A stretch of 64,000 nt of DNA from a virus: positions 1 through 64,000 of IMG/VR virus record IMGVR_UViG_3300042890_000947; one strand, 5' to 3'. The position numbers and the translations under genes were made by a program. This document shows positions 61,009 to 64,000 of the stretch, one piece after another (the first letter of the stretch is position 1; each line of letters begins with the position of its first letter). Under the pieces are notes generated by a model. The model had not been told where the DNA came from, made no database searches, and worked only from the letters and a program-made list of their open reading frames with translations.

Positions 61009-61677
61009 ATGAACGAACTTATGCAGATACACCAAAATGTAGATCATCCATCAGACAAGTGGAGCAACTACTTTGACATTTACGAAAAGCACCTTAAAGA
61101 TTATCGAGGTAAAAACGTTACACTAGTTGAAGTTGGTGTACAAAAAGGTGGATCATTGGATATGTGGCACACATACTTTGGGCCACATAGTAAAATTATT
61201 GGTATTGATGTGGATCCCGAGTGTGCCAAGTTAATATATCCAAATAAAAATATTAGTGTGACTATAGGCAATCAAGAAAGTCCTGCTTTTTGGGATGAGT
61301 TTTTGAGCAACAATACTGATATTGACATATTCATTGATGACGGCGGTCATACGATGGGTCAGCAGATTGTGACTTTTGAAAAAGTTTTTCCTAAGCTGAA
61401 AACAGGAAGCATCTTTATATGCGAAGACACTCACACATCTTATTGGCCTGAATTGGGCGGTGGTCTTAGAAGAGAATCATCATTCTTAGAATATGCTAAA
61501 GACTTTGTTGACGTTCTTCACAACAATTGGAAAAGAGAAACAACCGAATCTTTAGAAAAGAAAAGCGCCATGGCGTTTGATGGCTTATCTGGTCTATATT
61601 TCTACGATAGTGTGGTTGTTTTTGAAAAGTTTGGCAAACAACCTATGAATAGAATACTGATACCTGGCAAACAATAA
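61009..61677 (+). CDS. class I SAM-dependent methyltransferase (macrocin O-methyltransferase-like)
   Basis: 222 residues. LVEVGVQKGGSLDMWHTYFG is motif I, IIGIDVDPECAKLIYP motif II, and DIFIDDGGHTMGQQIVTFEKVFP motif IV, typical of sugar O-methyltransferases of the TylF/CmcI group. It is paired with a glycosyltransferase-like gene downstream, so it may methylate the same glycan. Confidence 0.7.
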   Translation: MNELMQIHQNVDHPSDKWSNYFDIYEKHLKDYRGKNVTLVEVGVQKGGSLDMWHTYFGPHSKIIGIDVDPECAKLIYPNKNISVTIGNQESPAFWDEFLSNNTDIDIFIDDGGHTMGQQIVTFEKVFPKLKTGSIFICEDTHTSYWPELGGGLRRESSFLEYAKDFVDVLHNNWKRETTESLEKKSAMAFDGLSGLYFYDSVVVFEKFGKQPMNRILIPGKQ

Positions 61678-61679
61678 TT

Positions 61680-62492
61680 GTGAAAAACAAATTATATTAT
61701 CATATATTTTTGTCTGATGATTATGGTACGTGGTCTTCCATTTTTATGGAACAAGTTAAACTAATGGAAGACCACAATCTAATTGACGCTCTAGATGAAA
61801 TCAATATAGGTTGCGTATACACATCAGATCACGCTAAGGAAACTTTTGAGCTTTTAGCGACCTCCATATTTAAAAATCCAAATATAACTTACTATCCTAA
61901 TACTATAGGATCTAGTGAAGATGTATATTTCGATTCGAAACTAAATTCTTACTATCATTCGGCTGTTACTGAAAACGTAACTATGAAAAAGATATTTGAT
62001 GATAGTCAGAAAGAAGACTTTAACATTTTATATCTTCATAGTAAAGGTGTAACGTCAGTCGCAAGACATTTAAAAACACACAACATATTTGCTTATCTGT
62101 TATATTTCAATTGGAGACAATATTTACAATGGGCAGTTATTGAAAATTGGAAAAAATGTGTCAGGGCTTTAGATAAAGGCTATGACATAGCATCCGCAAA
62201 TTTTATGACTGATCCAGCTCCACATGTAAGCGGCGATATTTGGTGGTCAAAAGCATCATATATAAGAAATTTAGATGACCCTACTGAACTTGATTGGTAT
62301 TTTAATATGAGAGAAAGGTCTCATAATCAGGATTTTAAATATAACGGATCTTTGAGACATAGAGATGAAATGTGGATTTGCTGTCGAAACAATTTCAAGT
62401 TTTATCATATACATCTTCTAGATGAGAAAGATAATCCCGCTTATAATATTCTGCCTAGAAAAAACTACACAACAACAGGAGAAAAGTCATGA
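61680..62492 (+). CDS. glycosyltransferase-like protein, paralogue of the 22911 N-domain
   Basis: 270 residues from GTG 61680. It aligns by eye with the first 290 residues of the protein at 22911: shared LYYHIFL, GTWSSIF, KEDFNILYLHSKGVTS, WRQYLQWAVIENWKK, HVSGDIWWSKASYIRNLDDP and RHRDEMWI. Lacks the oxygenase-like half. Probably a sugar transferase; the substrate is unknown. It overlaps the next gene by 4 nt. Confidence 0.6.
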   Translation: MKNKLYYHIFLSDDYGTWSSIFMEQVKLMEDHNLIDALDEINIGCVYTSDHAKETFELLATSIFKNPNITYYPNTIGSSEDVYFDSKLNSYYHSAVTENVTMKKIFDDSQKEDFNILYLHSKGVTSVARHLKTHNIFAYLLYFNWRQYLQWAVIENWKKCVRALDKGYDIASANFMTDPAPHVSGDIWWSKASYIRNLDDPTELDWYFNMRERSHNQDFKYNGSLRHRDEMWICCRNNFKFYHIHLLDEKDNPAYNILPRKNYTTTGEKS

Positions 62493-62800
62493 GAAAGTTT
62501 ATAGTCGCGGGAGTAGTTCTTTTGACTATGCTTGCAGGATCCGTACCAGCCTATGCGGATAATTCCGAAGAAGTGATTATTGGAATTTTAGGCGGTGCTC
62601 TTGGCGGTTTAATTATCGGTGAGGCTATCGGTAATGGTAATCGTGTTTACGCTGCGCCACAATACTACCTACCGCCTCCTATTGTGTATGAAGAATATGT
62701 AGAACCAGCGCCAGTGCGTTGTGTATACAAAAAGAAGCGAGTATATAATCCGGAAGCGGATGAGTATGCTGTTGTAAAAAAGCGCGTATGTTATAGATAA
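62489..62800 (+). CDS. secreted glycine-zipper protein
   Basis: 103 residues. Signal peptide (VAGVVLLTMLAGSVPAYA), a glycine-zipper-like membrane segment (IIGILGGALGGLIIGEAIG), a proline-rich linker, and a Cys-containing basic end. It resembles envelope proteins of alphaproteobacteria. It probably inserts in a host membrane. Ended by a strong terminator. Confidence 0.65.
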   Translation: MRKFIVAGVVLLTMLAGSVPAYADNSEEVIIGILGGALGGLIIGEAIGNGNRVYAAPQYYLPPPIVYEEYVEPAPVRCVYKKKRVYNPEADEYAVVKKRVCYR

Positions 62801-62805
62801 GAGAC

Positions 62806-62827
62806 GGGCACCTTCGGGTGCCCTTTT
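62806..62827 (+). terminator. intrinsic terminator with UUCG loop
   Basis: GGGCACC (62806-62812), TTCG, GGTGCCC (62817-62823), TTTT. Perfect 7-bp GC-rich stem. Confidence 0.88.
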
Positions 62828-62832
62828 GTATT

Positions 62833-63021
62833 ATGAACCCATTCGAACAAAGAAGAGTAATCAAAGAAAAACGATTAGAAATCTGTAACTCCTGCGAACG
62901 CTATGATAAGGATCAGAAGCGTTGCAGGGAGTGCGGATGCTTTATGGAATACAAGGCTTTCATGCCATACACTTCTTGTCCTTTAGATAAGTGGAAAATA
63001 TTGAATCTGGAAAAGACATAA
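62833..63021 (+). CDS. four-cysteine zinc-binding small protein
   Basis: 62 residues from ATG 62833. CNSCERYDKDQKRCRECGCFM and CPLDKW form a zinc knuckle pattern seen in many uncharacterised phage proteins (R..IC..C...C..CGC.M..K...CP..KW). No ribosome site is obvious beyond the terminator T-run. The function is unknown. Confidence 0.65.
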   Translation: MNPFEQRRVIKEKRLEICNSCERYDKDQKRCRECGCFMEYKAFMPYTSCPLDKWKILNLEKT

Positions 63022-63051
63022 ATAAGTAGAACCCTAATTTTGGATTGAAAT

Positions 63052-64000
63052 ATGTCTAGTACTGGCGCAAATAAATGGCAAAAATACTTTTCTAAAGGCG
63101 ATGTGGCCACAGCTATCATTAAAGGTCCCGCAAAAATATATGATAGCACGAACAGCATAATTGATACTTTAGCTGACGGTACGTCTATAACTGTCCTAAA
63201 GATGAAAACTTTTTCTTCGAAATATGCCATATCTTACACTAAAAGATCAAAAGCGGTTGAGGGTTTTGTTTCAGATAAAAACGTAGGCAAACCTATCGCT
63301 AAGAAAGGCGCTACAGAAAATTTAGGTGTTAGAGCGGAAACTCTTACCAAATTAGGAGTAAGAAAGCAGATTAGTTTTGGTGGTAAAAAAGTTGAATGTA
63401 TGACATTCAATAGTCATGTAACGCTTATGCGCTCACTCATTAGTGGACTAAAAACTAATCCAAAAGTATCAGAAAGTATCGTTGAGGTTTTTGAAGATTT
63501 TGCAAAAACCAATTACACTACATTAAAGTGGCAAAAACAGATACCAGATTCTGATATCAATGAACTTGGCAAATACGCAGGCGAAATCATAATCGGGCTC
63601 TTAGGACTTAAAGGAAACAAAACTCCATTTAATACCAACTTCTATAAAGGAAAAGTTTTTAGTTTTTGTATTCCTACTGATCCTTCTTTTTCAGGCGTTG
63701 ATAGTTTTTTTATTCTTGGAGATAAAACAATTGTCCCTATCAGTTCAAAATATGGTGTTGGTGCTAAAGCATCTTTCTTTTCAAATCTACTGAACAAAGC
63801 AATAGACGCGGGTGTGCCTCCTAGAACAGTGATAGGTGAAGTTGTAGATTCTGCCAAAAGAGCAGGAGTATCATCATCATCATTAACATCAAAGCAAGGT
63901 TCAAAAGAAGTTTTGTATGAATATGGAGTTAGAAAAGTTTTGAACATGTCTAGAAATGCTGTTAAAGATCCGTATGCTGTATATACAAATGTAAAAACAA
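63052..64000 (+). CDS. putative PD-(D/E)XK-like nuclease, 3' end outside the window
   Basis: At least 316 residues, open at the window end. An SH3-like N-terminal part (about 25-80) is followed by a region with E178 (YAGEIIIG), D217 (SGVDSFFIL) and K233 (VPISSKYGVG), a plausible PD-(D/E)XK set. The downstream SSK-x5-A-x-F spacing recalls the SLK-x4-A pattern of the protein at 5596. A CATAAATA late-box variant lies at 63017-63024. The function is unproven. Confidence 0.5.
   Translation, partial: MSSTGANKWQKYFSKGDVATAIIKGPAKIYDSTNSIIDTLADGTSITVLKMKTFSSKYAISYTKRSKAVEGFVSDKNVGKPIAKKGATENLGVRAETLTKLGVRKQISFGGKKVECMTFNSHVTLMRSLISGLKTNPKVSESIVEVFEDFAKTNYTTLKWQKQIPDSDINELGKYAGEIIIGLLGLKGNKTPFNTNFYKGKVFSFCIPTDPSFSGVDSFFILGDKTIVPISSKYGVGAKASFFSNLLNKAIDAGVPPRTVIGEVVDSAKRAGVSSSSLTSKQGSKEVLYEYGVRKVLNMSRNAVKDPYAVYTNVKT

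Noticed and set aside
1-64000. rRNA genes, insertion sequences, integrase and attachment sites
   Set aside because: Looked for but nothing recognisable; no transposase motifs or terminal repeats.

Overview
The window looks like part of the genome of a large T4-like myovirus. It carries the T4-type replication set: dNMP kinase (gene 1), sliding clamp 45, clamp loader 44 and 62, RegA, family B polymerase 43, UvsX and helicase 41. It also has perfect T4-type late promoter boxes (TATAAATA) and a DsbA-like protein. Several small proteins resemble alphaproteobacterial families (DUF1289, DUF3563, a GIGHNKP-type N-terminus). Cell-wall genes (L,D-transpeptidase, RlpA) and stress genes (PstS, Hsp20, Dps, a heme-oxygenase-like protein) also fit a virus of an alphaproteobacterium. 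The host assignment is inference. All genes but one read on the + strand, mostly with 1-4 nt stop/start overlaps.

Layout. 1-7.6 kb: winged-helix protein, glycosyltransferase, dNMP kinase, sliding clamp, DsbA-like protein, GIY-YIG nuclease, clamp loader and RegA. A DNA methyltransferase and a nuclease-like protein sit between the two clamp-loader subunits. 7.6-19.7 kb: virion genes, namely a structural protein, dUTPase, PAAR spike tip, a beta-helix-type fibre, an 1898-residue collagen-like fibre ending in an S74 chaperone/protease, and a glycine-rich adhesin. 19.8-38.8 kb: a long sugar/glycan operon with many glycosyltransferases, methyltransferases, nucleotide-sugar enzymes and several multidomain fusions, interrupted by hsp20 and pstS. 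38.8-48.8 kb: small genes, a tRNA-Gly, DNA polymerase, UvsX and the gp41 helicase. 48.8-51.3 kb: a run of small unknown genes plus a SprT-like metalloprotease.

51.3-60.5 kb is a tRNA super-cluster. Together with the tRNA-Gly at 39.3 kb, I read anticodons for all 20 amino acids. Small genes are interspersed, some overlapping the tRNAs. Between the tRNAs lie unassigned, highly structured spacers. Several of these have an acceptor-like stem and a 3' NCCA end but a non-canonical interior. This, and an attenuator-like leader at 52.45-52.64 kb, is the part of the window I find hardest to explain with known feature types. 60.5-64 kb holds Dps, a methyltransferase, a second copy of a glycosyltransferase-like domain, a secreted protein, and a nuclease-like gene cut by the window end.

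Regulation visible in the sequence: at least seven sigma70-like promoters with 17-bp spacing, seven intergenic TATAAATA late boxes, a few intrinsic terminators, and two places where a promoter -10 lies in the loop of a terminator hairpin. All functional calls come from reading motifs by eye; no database search was possible.
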